The notes under the pieces were generated by a model. It was given only the letters and a program-made list of their open reading frames with translations. It was not told where the DNA came from and searched no databases. The translations under genes were made by a program, and so were the position numbers. From assembly GCA_021732745.1 (NCBI GenBank), contig JAKFUK010000002.1, forward strand, positions 62,001 to 126,000: a DNA stretch of 64,000 bases, read 5' to 3'. The DNA is from Nevskia sp. (lineage in GTDB: Bacteria; Pseudomonadota; Gammaproteobacteria; Nevskiales; Nevskiaceae). This document shows positions 53,081-61,921 of the stretch, piece by piece (the stretch's first letter is position 1; each line of letters opens with the position of its first letter).

Positions 53081-54201
53081 CGTTGGGCGGTATAGGTCGG
53101 CAGGCGATCCTCCACACGGTCGAGCCAGTCGGCGAGCGTGTCGAGCAGCACCGGGGCGAGCCCGGTGGCGATGCGAGGATACTCCGCGACCGCGCCCCAG
53201 TTGCTGCGCAGGAACAGGTGGTTGACGCCAGGCAGCACGCGCACTTCGGCAGCCGGGTTGTGTTCCAGCGCGGCGCGTGCCGGAGCTTCGTTCTGCGACG
53301 GCGCGATCTGGTGGTCGAGGGCCGCGAACAGCACCAAAGTCGGCGTGTGGACCTGACGCAGCGCAGGTGCCGGATCGTAGGCGAGAATGTGGCGGAACCA
53401 GTCGGAACTCAGCGATTCGCGCTGCGCCTGAACCACCGCTTCGGACATCCGCCGCCGCGCAGCCAGCGCGTGCAGCGCGGCCAGCAAGCGTTCGTCACGC
53501 TGGGCGGCGAGCTGATCGGCCATGACGATGTCGAACAGTCGGCTCGCTTCATCGGCCGCCGCTTCGGCTTCGACCGCAGTGGCTCCGCGATCGAGCGCAC
53601 CCTGATTGTTCTGGTAGCGGGAAATCTCGCGGCCGTTGACCGTCGGCGGTGCCAGCAGCACCAGCCAGGCCACGTCATTACGCCGCGCAGCGATCATCGG
53701 CGCGACCATGCCGCCCTCGCTGTGACCGAGCAGGCCGATGCGCAAGGAGTCGATGTCGCGACGGCGCTTCAGGTAGCTGAAGGCGGCTTCGGCATCGGCG
53801 GCGAAATCGACGACCGTCGAGCCCTGTCGGCTGCCACCGGATTCACCGACGCCGCGCTTGTCGTAGCGCAGTACCGCGTAGCCGGCAGATTCGAAAGCGG
53901 CGGCGAGCATCGCGAACGGCTTATGGCCGTACAGGGTTTCGTCACGATCATTGGGGCCGCTGCCGTGGATCAGCACCACCGCCGGCACCGGCATGTCGCG
54001 GGCGATGTAGGCGGGGCGGCTCAAGGTGCCGGCGAGCATCACCCGATCGTTGGCACCCCGGAAGCGGACCTCTTCGGACAAGCGCGCCGTGGCCGTCTGC
54101 GCCGCTTCGTCGTATTCGGCCTCAACCGTCGGCGATATCGCCACGGCGAGCAGCGCCGCTGCCGACATCCATCTGCCTGCCCGCTTCCCGATCACGTTCA
54201 T
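53077..54201 (-). CDS. Secreted alpha/beta hydrolase, paralogue 1
   Basis: A 374-residue exported hydrolase. The signal segment is RWMSAAALLAVAISPTVEA. The core has VVLIHGSGPNDRDETLYGHKPF, RYDKRGVGES, LGHSEGGMVAPMIAA (nucleophile Ser), FAALDHQIAPSQNE (acid) and PGVNHLFL (His). These resemble BAAT/acyl-CoA thioester hydrolase-like and dienelactone-type secreted esterases. It is a close paralogue of the gene at 54501-55562, sharing nearly identical blocks, so it arose by tandem duplication. Confidence 0.9.
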   Translation of the reverse strand: MNVIGKRAGRWMSAAALLAVAISPTVEAEYDEAAQTATARLSEEVRFRGANDRVMLAGTLSRPAYIARDMPVPAVVLIHGSGPNDRDETLYGHKPFAMLAAAFESAGYAVLRYDKRGVGESGGSRQGSTVVDFAADAEAAFSYLKRRRDIDSLRIGLLGHSEGGMVAPMIAARRNDVAWLVLLAPPTVNGREISRYQNNQGALDRGATAVEAEAAADEASRLFDIVMADQLAAQRDERLLAALHALAARRRMSEAVVQAQRESLSSDWFRHILAYDPAPALRQVHTPTLVLFAALDHQIAPSQNEAPARAALEHNPAAEVRVLPGVNHLFLRSNWGAVAEYPRIATGLAPVLLDTLADWLDRVEDRLPTYTAQR

Positions 54202-54500
54202 GGCCGCACTCCCGCCGACTCGAAGACCACCGGCCGGCGGTATTCATGTGCGTGATCGGGCGTCCTGCGCCCGAGCGGCACATGGAGCGCCGGCTGGACC
54301 TTACCGTCATGTGCAGTGCAACAAAAGGGCCAAGCCGCCCTCTGCGGCGGTGTTGGGGCAGAAATGCCTACAGGCGGGTGATGGGGGCGGAAGGGCGGTC
54401 GACAGCGCCGTCCTGCAAGGCGATTTCAGCGCCTGCAGGCGTCGGCGATGACGGCTTTGTGCCGCTGCTGCGGGTCCTGCCGCCGGAAGACCGTCGCGAT
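54202..54500. other. Intergenic region between the hydrolase paralogues
   Basis: These 299 bp separate two same-strand hydrolase genes. I see no gene with coding character on either strand. Only a 12-bp palindrome CGCCTGCAGGCG near 54430 and short GC-rich hairpins are visible. It is probably the spacer left by duplication plus a promoter for the downstream copy. Confidence 0.5.
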
Positions 54501-55562
54501 TCAGCCGCGCTGTTCGAGCCAGCCCTGCAAGGCATCGAGCAGCACCGGCGCCAGCCCGCCCTTGATGTAGGGGTATTCCGACACCGCACCCGACTGCGTG
54601 CGCAGGAACAGATGATTGACGCCGGGCAGCACGCGGATGTCGGCGGCCGGGTTGTCCTTGAGCGCCGCACGCGCCGGGCCTTCGTTGAGCGCAGGTGCGA
54701 CCTGATGATCAAGTGCGGCGAACAGCACCAGCGCCGGCTTGTTCACTTTCGCCAGCGTCGGCGCAGGGTCGTAGGTGAGGATTTGCCTGAACCAGTTCGA
54801 GTTCAGCGTCTGCCGCTGGCTTTCGACGAAGCCTTCGGGAAGCTGGCGCACTTCGCGGATGCGCTGGAGTGCGGCGAGCAGGCGGGCATCGCGCTCGAAC
54901 TCGGGAATATCGGCGGTCAGGATGTCGAACAGCCGCGCCGCTTCATCGGCTGCTTCCAGCGCCGATTTCTCGCTGGCACCGCGATCGAGCGCGCTCTGGG
55001 CGTTCTGGTACTGCGAAATCTCGCGCCCGGGGACCGTCGGCGGTGCCAGCAGCACCAGCCAGGCGACTTCAGCCCGCCGCGCGGCAATCATCGGCGCGAT
55101 CATCCCGCCCTCGCTGTGGCCAAGCAGGCCGATGCGCGCCGGGTCGATGCCGGGCTGGCGGCGCAGGAAATCGAAGGCGGCTTCGGCGTCGTCGGCGTAG
55201 TCGAACAGGGTCACGCCTTTCTGCGTGCCGTTGGATGCGCCGACGCCGCGCTTGTCATAACGCAACACCGCGTAGCCGGCGGCAGTGAACGCCTGAGCCA
55301 GCGTCAGGAACGGCTTGTGGCCATACAGCGTTTCATCGCGATCATTCGGCCCGCTGCCGTGGATCAGCACCACGGCCGGCAGGCGGCGGTCCTTCGGCAC
55401 GTTGCCGGGGCGGCTCAGGGTGCCGGCCAGGGTAATCAGCTCGCTGCCGCCGGTGAAGCGCACTTCGCCGGACGCCATCGGCACGCCGCGCAGCGCGTGA
55501 TCAGCGATTGCCGCCAGCGGCAGCAGCAGGAGTGCGAGCAACAGCGTGCGACATGCCGACAT
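54501..55562 (-). CDS. Secreted alpha/beta hydrolase, paralogue 2
   Basis: A 353-residue exported hydrolase with signal peptide MSACRTLLLALLLLPLAAIA. It repeats the blocks of the neighbouring gene: PAVVLIHGSGPNDRDETLYG, RYDKRGVGASNGT, LGHSEGGMIAPMIAARRAEV, FAALDHQVAPALNEGPARAAL and LPGVNHLFLRTQSGAV. The catalytic Ser, Asp and His are therefore conserved in both copies. The N-terminal 30-40 residues differ. The substrate is unknown, likely an ester in the periplasm or outside. Confidence 0.9.
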   Translation of the reverse strand: MSACRTLLLALLLLPLAAIADHALRGVPMASGEVRFTGGSELITLAGTLSRPGNVPKDRRLPAVVLIHGSGPNDRDETLYGHKPFLTLAQAFTAAGYAVLRYDKRGVGASNGTQKGVTLFDYADDAEAAFDFLRRQPGIDPARIGLLGHSEGGMIAPMIAARRAEVAWLVLLAPPTVPGREISQYQNAQSALDRGASEKSALEAADEAARLFDILTADIPEFERDARLLAALQRIREVRQLPEGFVESQRQTLNSNWFRQILTYDPAPTLAKVNKPALVLFAALDHQVAPALNEGPARAALKDNPAADIRVLPGVNHLFLRTQSGAVSEYPYIKGGLAPVLLDALQGWLEQRG

Positions 55563-55578
55563 CTAAGGTGACCTCAGC

Positions 55579-55690
55579 CGTAGGGCGGGTCGCGACCCGC
55601 CATTGACAGTTGCGCGGCGTTCAGCAACGGTCGCGACCCGCCATTTTGGCCTTGGCGCGAACGTCATGGCGGGTCGCGACCCGCCCTACG
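55579..55690. repeat. GTAGG-end palindromic element with GGCGGGTCGCGACCCGCC cores
   Basis: 25-bp arms at 55579-55603 and 55666-55690 are perfect complements. Each contains the self-complementary GGCGGGTCGCGACCCGCC, and a third partial copy lies at 55629-55644. The right arm includes the stop codon (TAG, 55686-55688) of the RND gene. The element separates the RND operon end from the hydrolase gene and could act as a terminator or mRNA-stabilising structure. Confidence 0.85.
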
Positions 55691-58600
55691 TCGGCCGCTT
55701 CACCCGGAACCAGGCCGCGTACAGCGCCGGCAGGAAGGTCATGGTCAGGACAGTGGCGACCACCAGACCACCCATCAGTGCTGCTGCCATCGGTCCAAAA
55801 AAGGCGCTGCGGACCAGCGGAATCAGCGCCAGCACCGCCGCGGCTGCCGTCAGCACGATCGGCCGGAAGCGACGTACCGCCGATTCGACGATCGCCGTCC
55901 ACGGGTCGTGGCCCTCGTCGATGTCCTGGTCGATCTGATCCACCAGGATCACCGAGTTGCGCATGATGATGCCGGCCAGCGCGATCACCCCGAGCAGTGC
56001 CACGAAGCCGAACGGCAGGCCGGTGATCAAGAGCGCTGCTGCCGCGCCGATGATCCCCAGCGGTGCCGTCAGCAGCACCATCACCGTGCGCCCGAAGTGC
56101 TGCAGCTGAATCATCAGCAGCAGCAGGATGACGATCAGCATCATCGGCATCTGGGCGTTGATCGAGTCATTGGCGAGCTTGGACTGCTCCAGCGAGCCGG
56201 CAATGGCGATCTCGTAGCCGACCGGCAGCCGCGCGCGGATCGGCGCGAGCTGCTGGTCGATTGCCATCGTCACGTCGGGTGGCTGGGTGCCGGGAATGTT
56301 CTCGGCCTGGATGGTGATCGCCGGCAGCCGCGAGCGCCGCCAGATCACGCCCGGCTCGAACTCCGGCTTGGCAGTGCCGAACTGCGAGAACGGCACCGAA
56401 ACCCCACTCGCGGTCGGCATGTAGGCATCGGCCAATTCGCTGATGGTGTTGCGCTCGTCCAGCGGCTGGCGAGCGACGATCTCGATATTGCGATTGGCTT
56501 CGCGATAGGTGCCGATGGTGGTGCCGGACAGGATGGTCTGGCCCGCGCCCCGGATCTGCTCGCTGGTGATGCCGAGCACGCGGAGCTTGTCCTGGTCGAT
56601 CTCGTCGCGGACCACCAGAATCTTTTCGTGCCAGTTGTCGTGGACGTTGCGGGCTTGCGGATTGGCGGCGACCACCGCACTCACTTCGTCGGCGAACTGG
56701 CGAACCACGGTGGCATCCGGCCCCTGCACCCGGAACTGCACCTGCCAGCCGACCGGCGGGCCATTCGGCAGCGGATCGGCCTTGCCGCGCACTTCCGGGA
56801 ACTCGTCGGTCAGCCACTGGCGAATGCGCAGCCGCAGCGCTTCGCGCGCCTTGGCATCACGGGCCACGACCATGAACTGCGAGAAGTTCACGTGCTGGAG
56901 CTGCTGATCGAGCGCCAGATAGAAGCGCGGCGCGCCGGTGCCGATCCAAGCGGTGTAATCCAGCACATCAGGATCATCCCTGAGCTTGGCTTCCATGCGC
57001 TTGGCGACGTTCTCGGTCGCCGCGAAGCTCGAACCTTCGGCCAGCCAGAGATCGACCATGATCTCGTTGCGCACTGACTCGGGGAAAAACTGCTTCGGAA
57101 TCAAGCTGAAACTGGCGACACCGAGCGCGAAGGCGACGGCGGTGGCGCCCATCACCGTGATCCGGTGATCCACACACCAGTCGATGGCCGCGCGCAGGCG
57201 GCGGTAGAACGCGGTGTCGTAAAGATCGTGATGGACGCCGGCCGCGCGTTCCTTGAGCAGCCGCATGCCCAGCCACGGCGTGACGTAGACCGAGGCCAGC
57301 CAGGAAATCATCAGCGACATCCCGACGACCGCAAAGATCGAGAAGGTGTACTCGCCAGCCGCCGATTTCGCGAAGCCCACCGGCAGGAAACCGGCAGCGG
57401 TGATCAAGGTGCCGGTCAGCATCGGAAACGCCGTCGAGGTGTAGGCATACGACGCCGCTTTCAGCTTGTCGTAACCCTCTTCGAGCTTGCGGGCCATCAT
57501 TTCGACGGAAATCATCGCGTCGTCGACCAGCAGCCCCAGCGACAGCACCAGCGCGCCGAGCGAAATCTTCTGCAACTGGATGCCGGCCCAGTCCATGGCC
57601 AGGAAGGTGACGCCGAGCACGAAGGGAATGGTCAGCGCCACGACCATGCCGGTGCGCAAACCGAGCGAGAAAAAACTGACCACCAGCACGATCACCACCG
57701 CTTCAGCCAGCGACTGCACGAACTCGCCGACCGCATGCCGGACCACTTCCGGCTGGTCGGTGATCTGGCTGACTTCGATGCCGATCGGATATGACACTTT
57801 CAGCCGGTCGACGATGGCGTCCAGTTCGCGGCCCACCTTCAGCACATCGCCGTCCTTCTCCATGACCACGCCAAGCGCCATGGCGTCATGTCCGCGATGG
57901 CGAATCTTGGTCCGTGGCGGGTCTTCCCAGCCGCGATAGACCTGGGCGAAATCACCGAGCCGGAAAGTGGCGTCACCGACCCTGAATCGAGTGTCCTCGA
58001 TCTGCCGGATGCTGTCGTACTCGCCACCGACCCGCACGAACAGCGCGCGGTCCTCGGTATCGAGCCGGCCTGCGGGCGCGACGATGTTCTGGCCGCGCAG
58101 CGCGTCGCCGATCTGCTGGAAGGTGATGCCGAGCTGGGCGAACTTGCGATAGCTGAACTCGACGTAGATGCGCGGCTGCTGCTCGCCAAGCAGGTCGACC
58201 TTTTCGACACCTTGGATATTGCCGAGCACCTTGCGGGCGTTGTCGACCTGATCCTTCAGCTCCGTGTAAGTGAAGCCATCGGCCTCGAAGGCGTACATGG
58301 CGATATAGGTATCGCCGAACTCGTCGTTGAAGAACGGCCCCTGCACGCCCTGCGGCAACTGCGCCTGGATATCGCCGACCTTCTTGCGCACCTGATACCA
58401 GAGCGGGCGGATGTCTTTCGGCGGCGTGTCCTCGCGGATGAACACGAACACCTGTGACTCACCCGGCTTGGAATAGCTCTGGGTGCGATCCAGCCACGGC
58501 GTTTCAGCGAGCTTTTCCTCGATCTTGTCAGTGACCTGCTGCTCCATCTCGGTGGCCGTTGCCCCCGGCCAGATGGTGCGGATGACCATGATCCGAAACG

Positions 58601-58754
58601 TGAATTCCGGGTCTTCCTTCTGACCAAGGTTCAGGTAGGCCGCGACCCCGGCCAGCATCAGCAGCACGACGATGAAGCGGGTGAAAGAGTCGTGCCGGAT
58701 CGCCCAGCGCGACAGGTTGAAGCCGCCGCCGTCCTGCGCTTTCGGGTCGCTCAT
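55686..58754 (-). CDS. RND family efflux permease (second locus)
   Basis: A 1022-residue inner-membrane RND transporter. It has 12 membrane helices, the TM4 relay GALVLSLGLLVDDAMISVEMMARKLEEG, and the C-terminal half VALLGVIALAGIIMRNSVILVDQIDQDIDEG. The N-terminus FNLSRWAIRHDSFTRFIVVLLMLAGVAAYLNLGQKEDPEF fits the same lineage as the permease at 34.8 kb but is clearly different. It starts 7 bp after the adaptor gene. No tolC-like gene is adjacent, so the outer channel must be shared. Its stop codon lies inside a palindromic repeat. Confidence 0.94.
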   Translation of the reverse strand: MSDPKAQDGGGFNLSRWAIRHDSFTRFIVVLLMLAGVAAYLNLGQKEDPEFTFRIMVIRTIWPGATATEMEQQVTDKIEEKLAETPWLDRTQSYSKPGESQVFVFIREDTPPKDIRPLWYQVRKKVGDIQAQLPQGVQGPFFNDEFGDTYIAMYAFEADGFTYTELKDQVDNARKVLGNIQGVEKVDLLGEQQPRIYVEFSYRKFAQLGITFQQIGDALRGQNIVAPAGRLDTEDRALFVRVGGEYDSIRQIEDTRFRVGDATFRLGDFAQVYRGWEDPPRTKIRHRGHDAMALGVVMEKDGDVLKVGRELDAIVDRLKVSYPIGIEVSQITDQPEVVRHAVGEFVQSLAEAVVIVLVVSFFSLGLRTGMVVALTIPFVLGVTFLAMDWAGIQLQKISLGALVLSLGLLVDDAMISVEMMARKLEEGYDKLKAASYAYTSTAFPMLTGTLITAAGFLPVGFAKSAAGEYTFSIFAVVGMSLMISWLASVYVTPWLGMRLLKERAAGVHHDLYDTAFYRRLRAAIDWCVDHRITVMGATAVAFALGVASFSLIPKQFFPESVRNEIMVDLWLAEGSSFAATENVAKRMEAKLRDDPDVLDYTAWIGTGAPRFYLALDQQLQHVNFSQFMVVARDAKAREALRLRIRQWLTDEFPEVRGKADPLPNGPPVGWQVQFRVQGPDATVVRQFADEVSAVVAANPQARNVHDNWHEKILVVRDEIDQDKLRVLGITSEQIRGAGQTILSGTTIGTYREANRNIEIVARQPLDERNTISELADAYMPTASGVSVPFSQFGTAKPEFEPGVIWRRSRLPAITIQAENIPGTQPPDVTMAIDQQLAPIRARLPVGYEIAIAGSLEQSKLANDSINAQMPMMLIVILLLLMIQLQHFGRTVMVLLTAPLGIIGAAAALLITGLPFGFVALLGVIALAGIIMRNSVILVDQIDQDIDEGHDPWTAIVESAVRRFRPIVLTAAAAVLALIPLVRSAFFGPMAAALMGGLVVATVLTMTFLPALYAAWFRVKRPT

Positions 58755-58761
58755 GGTGGGC

Positions 58762-59856
58762 TCAGCCTGCCGCCGGAGGTTCGACGAGCAGCTTCACCTT
58801 CTGACCCGCGCGCAGCAGCGCCGCCCCGGCGGTGACCACCCGCTCGCCGGGCTTCAGCCCTTCGGCGATCAGCGCTTCGTTGCGCTCGAAGCCGACCAAG
58901 GTCAGCGGCCGGAAATTGACGGCACCGGTGGCCTCGTCGAACACCCAGACGCCCTGCGCGCCGCCGCTTTCGACATAGGCGGTCAGCGGCAGATGAATCA
59001 GCGCCGGCAGGCTGTCATCGACGATCCGGACGCTGGCAGTCATGCCCAGCTGCATCGCCGCCGGGGGGTTCTCGACGCTGACCCGCAGCGCATAGGTGCG
59101 GGTCGCCGCATCGGCCGACTGCGCCAGTTCGCGAATCCGGCCTTTGATCGGTTTGCCGTTCGCGGACCACAGCAGCACCTCGACCGGCTGACCCACTTTC
59201 AATCTCTGGATCAGCTGTTCCGGCGCATTGGCCGCGATTTCCATCGCCCCGCTGCGCGCCAGCCGCACCACGGTCTGACCGGCGGCGACCACCTGCCCGG
59301 CTTCGCCTTCGAGCGAGGTGATGGTGCCGTCGGCATCGGCGCGCAGTTCGGCATAACCGGTCTGATTGCCGCTGACCCGGGCCTGGGCGCGCACCGATTC
59401 CAGCTGCGCTTTCGCGGCCTCGAAGCGGGTTTTCTGGCGATCGAGCTCAGCGCGGCTGACGAAACCGGTGTCGGCGAGCTTCGAGAAGCGCTCGAAATCG
59501 GCCTTTTCGACGGCGAACTGCGCTTCCTGCGCGGTGACGGTCGCGCGGCTGGCGCTTTCGTTCAGGGCCAGATCCTGCGGATCGAGCCGCATCAGCGCCT
59601 GGCCCTTGCGAACCTGCTCGCCGACATTGACCAGCCGCGTCTCGATCTTGCCGGCGACCCGGAAACCGAGATTCGACTCGTAGCGCGGCCGCACTTCACC
59701 GGCGTAGGTGTTGGCGGCATCGGTCCTGCCGACCGTGACCAGCACGGTGCGCACGGCGCGGATTTCTTCCGGAGCCGCCGGCGGTTTGCCACAGGCGGCG
59801 AGCAGCAGCAGGGCGGCGCTCAAGCCGGTCGGCAACAGGATCGAAAGACGGTTCAC
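58762..59856 (-). CDS. RND efflux periplasmic adaptor lipoprotein (second locus)
   Basis: A 364-residue HlyD/MFP adaptor. GTG 59856 (VNRLSILLPTGLSAALLLLAAC) is chosen because AAGGAG lies just before it; the longer frame upstream lacks support. The lipobox is LLAAC (Cys22). Lipoyl and hairpin parts are LGFRVAGKIETRLVNVGEQVRKGQ and YAELRADADGTITSLEGEAGQVV. It lies between tetR and the permease and belongs to one operon with the permease. A 90-bp gap before it carries a candidate operator. Confidence 0.93.
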   Translation of the reverse strand: MNRLSILLPTGLSAALLLLAACGKPPAAPEEIRAVRTVLVTVGRTDAANTYAGEVRPRYESNLGFRVAGKIETRLVNVGEQVRKGQALMRLDPQDLALNESASRATVTAQEAQFAVEKADFERFSKLADTGFVSRAELDRQKTRFEAAKAQLESVRAQARVSGNQTGYAELRADADGTITSLEGEAGQVVAAGQTVVRLARSGAMEIAANAPEQLIQRLKVGQPVEVLLWSANGKPIKGRIRELAQSADAATRTYALRVSVENPPAAMQLGMTASVRIVDDSLPALIHLPLTAYVESGGAQGVWVFDEATGAVNFRPLTLVGFERNEALIAEGLKPGERVVTAGAALLRAGQKVKLLVEPPAAG

Positions 59857-59908
59857 AGGCACTCCTTCCTTGCTGCTCGGCGGTCGTCCGGCTCGGCTAG
59901 CCAAACTG

Positions 59909-59927
59909 ACGAAACATTGTTTTTCGT
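59909..59927. promoter_or_regulatory. Candidate TetR operator before the adaptor-permease genes
   Basis: ACGAAA-N7-TTTCGT, a perfect 6-bp inverted repeat in the AT-rich 90-bp gap between the tetR stop and the adaptor start. Its size and position fit a TetR/AcrR-type operator controlling the pump. No experimental or comparative support is available here. Confidence 0.4.
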
Positions 59928-59946
59928 TAGATGAAACTGCAATCAG

Positions 59947-60546
59947 CTAGGCCCGGGCCAGCAGCGAATCGACCAGGAATTCGGCCATCAGTGCTGCCTG
60001 CCGGCCGCGATCCAGCGAGTAGCGCTCGGCGACGATCTGCGGATGGCAGAACGGGATCACCGCGTTGAACACGCACTGGCAGCGGTCTTCGAGCTTGTTC
60101 GAGGTGAACTCGCCGCTGCGCGCACCGTCCTCGATCACCAGCCGGTAGCAGGCGCGCACCCGCTCGATATGGGCGTCGATCACGCCCCACTGCTCGTCCA
60201 TCGCGATCGCCACGATCTCGTGAACGCGCGATTCGTTCAGATACTGCTCGCAGGTGAAGCGATGGCCTTCCATCACCAGCCGCTTCAGCCGCTCCGACGC
60301 CGGCCGCGCCTCGCGGGCAATGCCCTGCGACAGCGTTTCCATGCGCGCCAGCACGACTTCGGTGATCGCTTCGTTGATCGCCGCCTTCGATTCGAAGAAG
60401 CGATAGACATTGGCCGGCGACATCTCGCACGCCTGCGCGACATCGGCAACGGTGGTCTTGGAATAGCCGTAGGCCCGGAACAGACGTTCCGCCTCGGCCA
60501 GGATGCGATCCCGGATCGCCGGTTGGGTAATGGCTGCGCTTCTCAT
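59947..60546 (-). CDS. TetR/AcrR family transcriptional regulator
   Basis: A 199-residue repressor. The HTH is clear (RDRILAEAERLFRAYGYSKTTVADVAQACEMSPANVYRFFESKAAI). The C-terminal half has the TetR_C-type segment EGHRFTCEQYLNESRVHEIVAIAMDEQ. ATG 60546 (MRSAAITQPA) was chosen; a GTG at 60570 would add eight residues. It is followed by the adaptor and permease genes on the same strand, so it presumably represses its own pump operon. Confidence 0.92.
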   Translation of the reverse strand: MRSAAITQPAIRDRILAEAERLFRAYGYSKTTVADVAQACEMSPANVYRFFESKAAINEAITEVVLARMETLSQGIAREARPASERLKRLVMEGHRFTCEQYLNESRVHEIVAIAMDEQWGVIDAHIERVRACYRLVIEDGARSGEFTSNKLEDRCQCVFNAVIPFCHPQIVAERYSLDRGRQAALMAEFLVDSLLARA

Positions 60547-60589
60547 CTGACGATTGTCATTAATCGTCACTCAACGGTCAATCGCTTTT

Positions 60590-60606
60590 AATTGGGGTCA
60601 GATACA
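60590..60606 (+). repeat. Short dispersed repeat AATTGGGGTCAGATACA, copy 2
   Basis: Identical to 3675-3691. It lies in the 191-bp region between tetR and the cytochrome b561 gene, next to a GC-rich segment ending gccgccctacg that resembles the half-end of the GTAGG palindromes. Confidence 0.6.
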
Positions 60607-60737
60607 CATTACGCGGCAGCAGCGGCGGCCGCGGGCCGCCCTACGCGGTGCCGATTTCGTCGGCCGATGATCTTCCCCCGGTAGCACTGCCGACCACGGG
60701 GCGTTAGGGTTCAGCCACTCCCGTTCACGCCCCGCCC

Positions 60738-61319
60738 ATGTCGAACCTGCGCGCTGCATCCGACCGCTACACCGCCACCGCCATCACCCTGCACTGGCTG
60801 ATCGCCGGATTGATCGTCGGCGGCTTCGCGATGGGCCTGTACATGACCGGCCTGAAGCTGTCGCCGGACAAGCTGAAGCTCTATTCCTGGCACAAGTGGA
60901 GCGGCATGACCGTGCTGGCGCTGGCCGCGCTGCGCATCGTCTGGCGCTGGACCCACCCCGCCCCGCCGCCGCTGCCCGGCCAGCCGCGCTGGCAGTTGCA
61001 GGCCGCGCATTACGCGCATCTGGCACTGTATGTCTTGATCGTCGCGATTCCGCTCAGCGGCTGGCTGTACAGCTCGGCCAGCGGTTATCCGGTGGTCTAT
61101 TTCGGCATCAAGGCCTTGCAGTTGCCGGATCTGGTGGCGAAGAACAAGGAACTGGCGAAGTCCTTGAAAGAAGTGCACGAAATCCTGAACTGGACGATGG
61201 CAGCACTGGTCACAGTGCACGCCGGTGCCGCCGTCAAGCATCACCTGATCGACCGCGACGGCACCCTCGCCCGCATGCTGCCCTGGGCGCGCCGCCCGAA
61301 CACCGCTAAATCGACATGA
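60738..61319 (+). CDS. Cytochrome b561 family protein
   Basis: A 193-residue four-helix membrane cytochrome b of the cybB type, transferring electrons at the membrane. Haem-ligand His residues are in AITLHWLIAG, YSWHKWSGMTVLALAALRIVW, AAHYAHLALYVLIVAIPLSGW and LVTVHAGAAVKHHLI. It overlaps the first yceI gene by 4 bp (ATGA), the common cybB-yceI arrangement. Confidence 0.94.
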   Translation: MSNLRAASDRYTATAITLHWLIAGLIVGGFAMGLYMTGLKLSPDKLKLYSWHKWSGMTVLALAALRIVWRWTHPAPPPLPGQPRWQLQAAHYAHLALYVLIVAIPLSGWLYSSASGYPVVYFGIKALQLPDLVAKNKELAKSLKEVHEILNWTMAALVTVHAGAAVKHHLIDRDGTLARMLPWARRPNTAKST

Positions 61320-61870
61320 AACTGATCCACGCCGCTCTCGCCACTGCCCTATTCAGCATCAGCGGCAGCCTGTTCGCCGCCGAACGCGCCATCGACCCCG
61401 CCAAAAGCACGATCACCGCGGTCTTCACCCAGATCGGCGTGCCGGTCGAAGCGCCGTTCACCAAGTTCACTGGCCGGGTCAATCACGATCCAGCCAAGCC
61501 GGCAGACGCGAAGGCCGTTCTCGATATCGACACCGCCAGCTTCGACATCGGCGATGACGACTACAACGCCGAAGTCCGCAAACCCGAGTGGTTCGATACC
61601 GCGAAATACCCGAAGGCGACCTTCACTGCCACCGGCTTGACGCCTGCGGCAAACGGCAGCTTCACGGCAGCCGGCAAGCTGAGCCTGAAAGGCCGGACGG
61701 CCGAGCTGAAAGTGCCGGTCACCGTGAAAGCGGACGCCGCCGGTTCGAGCTACAGCGGCAAGCTGATCATCTCGCGCAAAGCCTTCAGCATCGGCGACCC
61801 GGCCTGGGAAGACACGGTCGAAGACACCGTGACCATCCAGTTCAGGATTTTCGTACCCGCCGCGCGCTGA
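61316..61870 (+). CDS. YceI family periplasmic lipid-binding protein 1
   Basis: A 184-residue exported lipocalin-like protein. The signal peptide is MKLIHAALATALFSISGSLFA with cleavage before AERAIDP. The YceI pattern includes DPAKSTITAVFTQIGVPVEAPFTKFTGRV and the C-terminal VTIQFRIFVPAAR. YceI proteins bind polyisoprenoid or quinone-like lipids in the periplasm. It is coupled to cytochrome b561, which fits quinone-linked chemistry. The second yceI gene follows 51 bp later. Confidence 0.92.
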   Translation: MKLIHAALATALFSISGSLFAAERAIDPAKSTITAVFTQIGVPVEAPFTKFTGRVNHDPAKPADAKAVLDIDTASFDIGDDDYNAEVRKPEWFDTAKYPKATFTATGLTPAANGSFTAAGKLSLKGRTAELKVPVTVKADAAGSSYSGKLIISRKAFSIGDPAWEDTVEDTVTIQFRIFVPAAR

Positions 61871-61921
61871 GCGCTGCGGTTATCTTTCACCGTCCACCGA
61901 TAACCTTGCGAGGAAACACCC

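Noticed and set aside
54202..54500. Gene between the two hydrolases
   Set aside because: Open frames here have no coding character and no start with an RBS; they look like chance frames.
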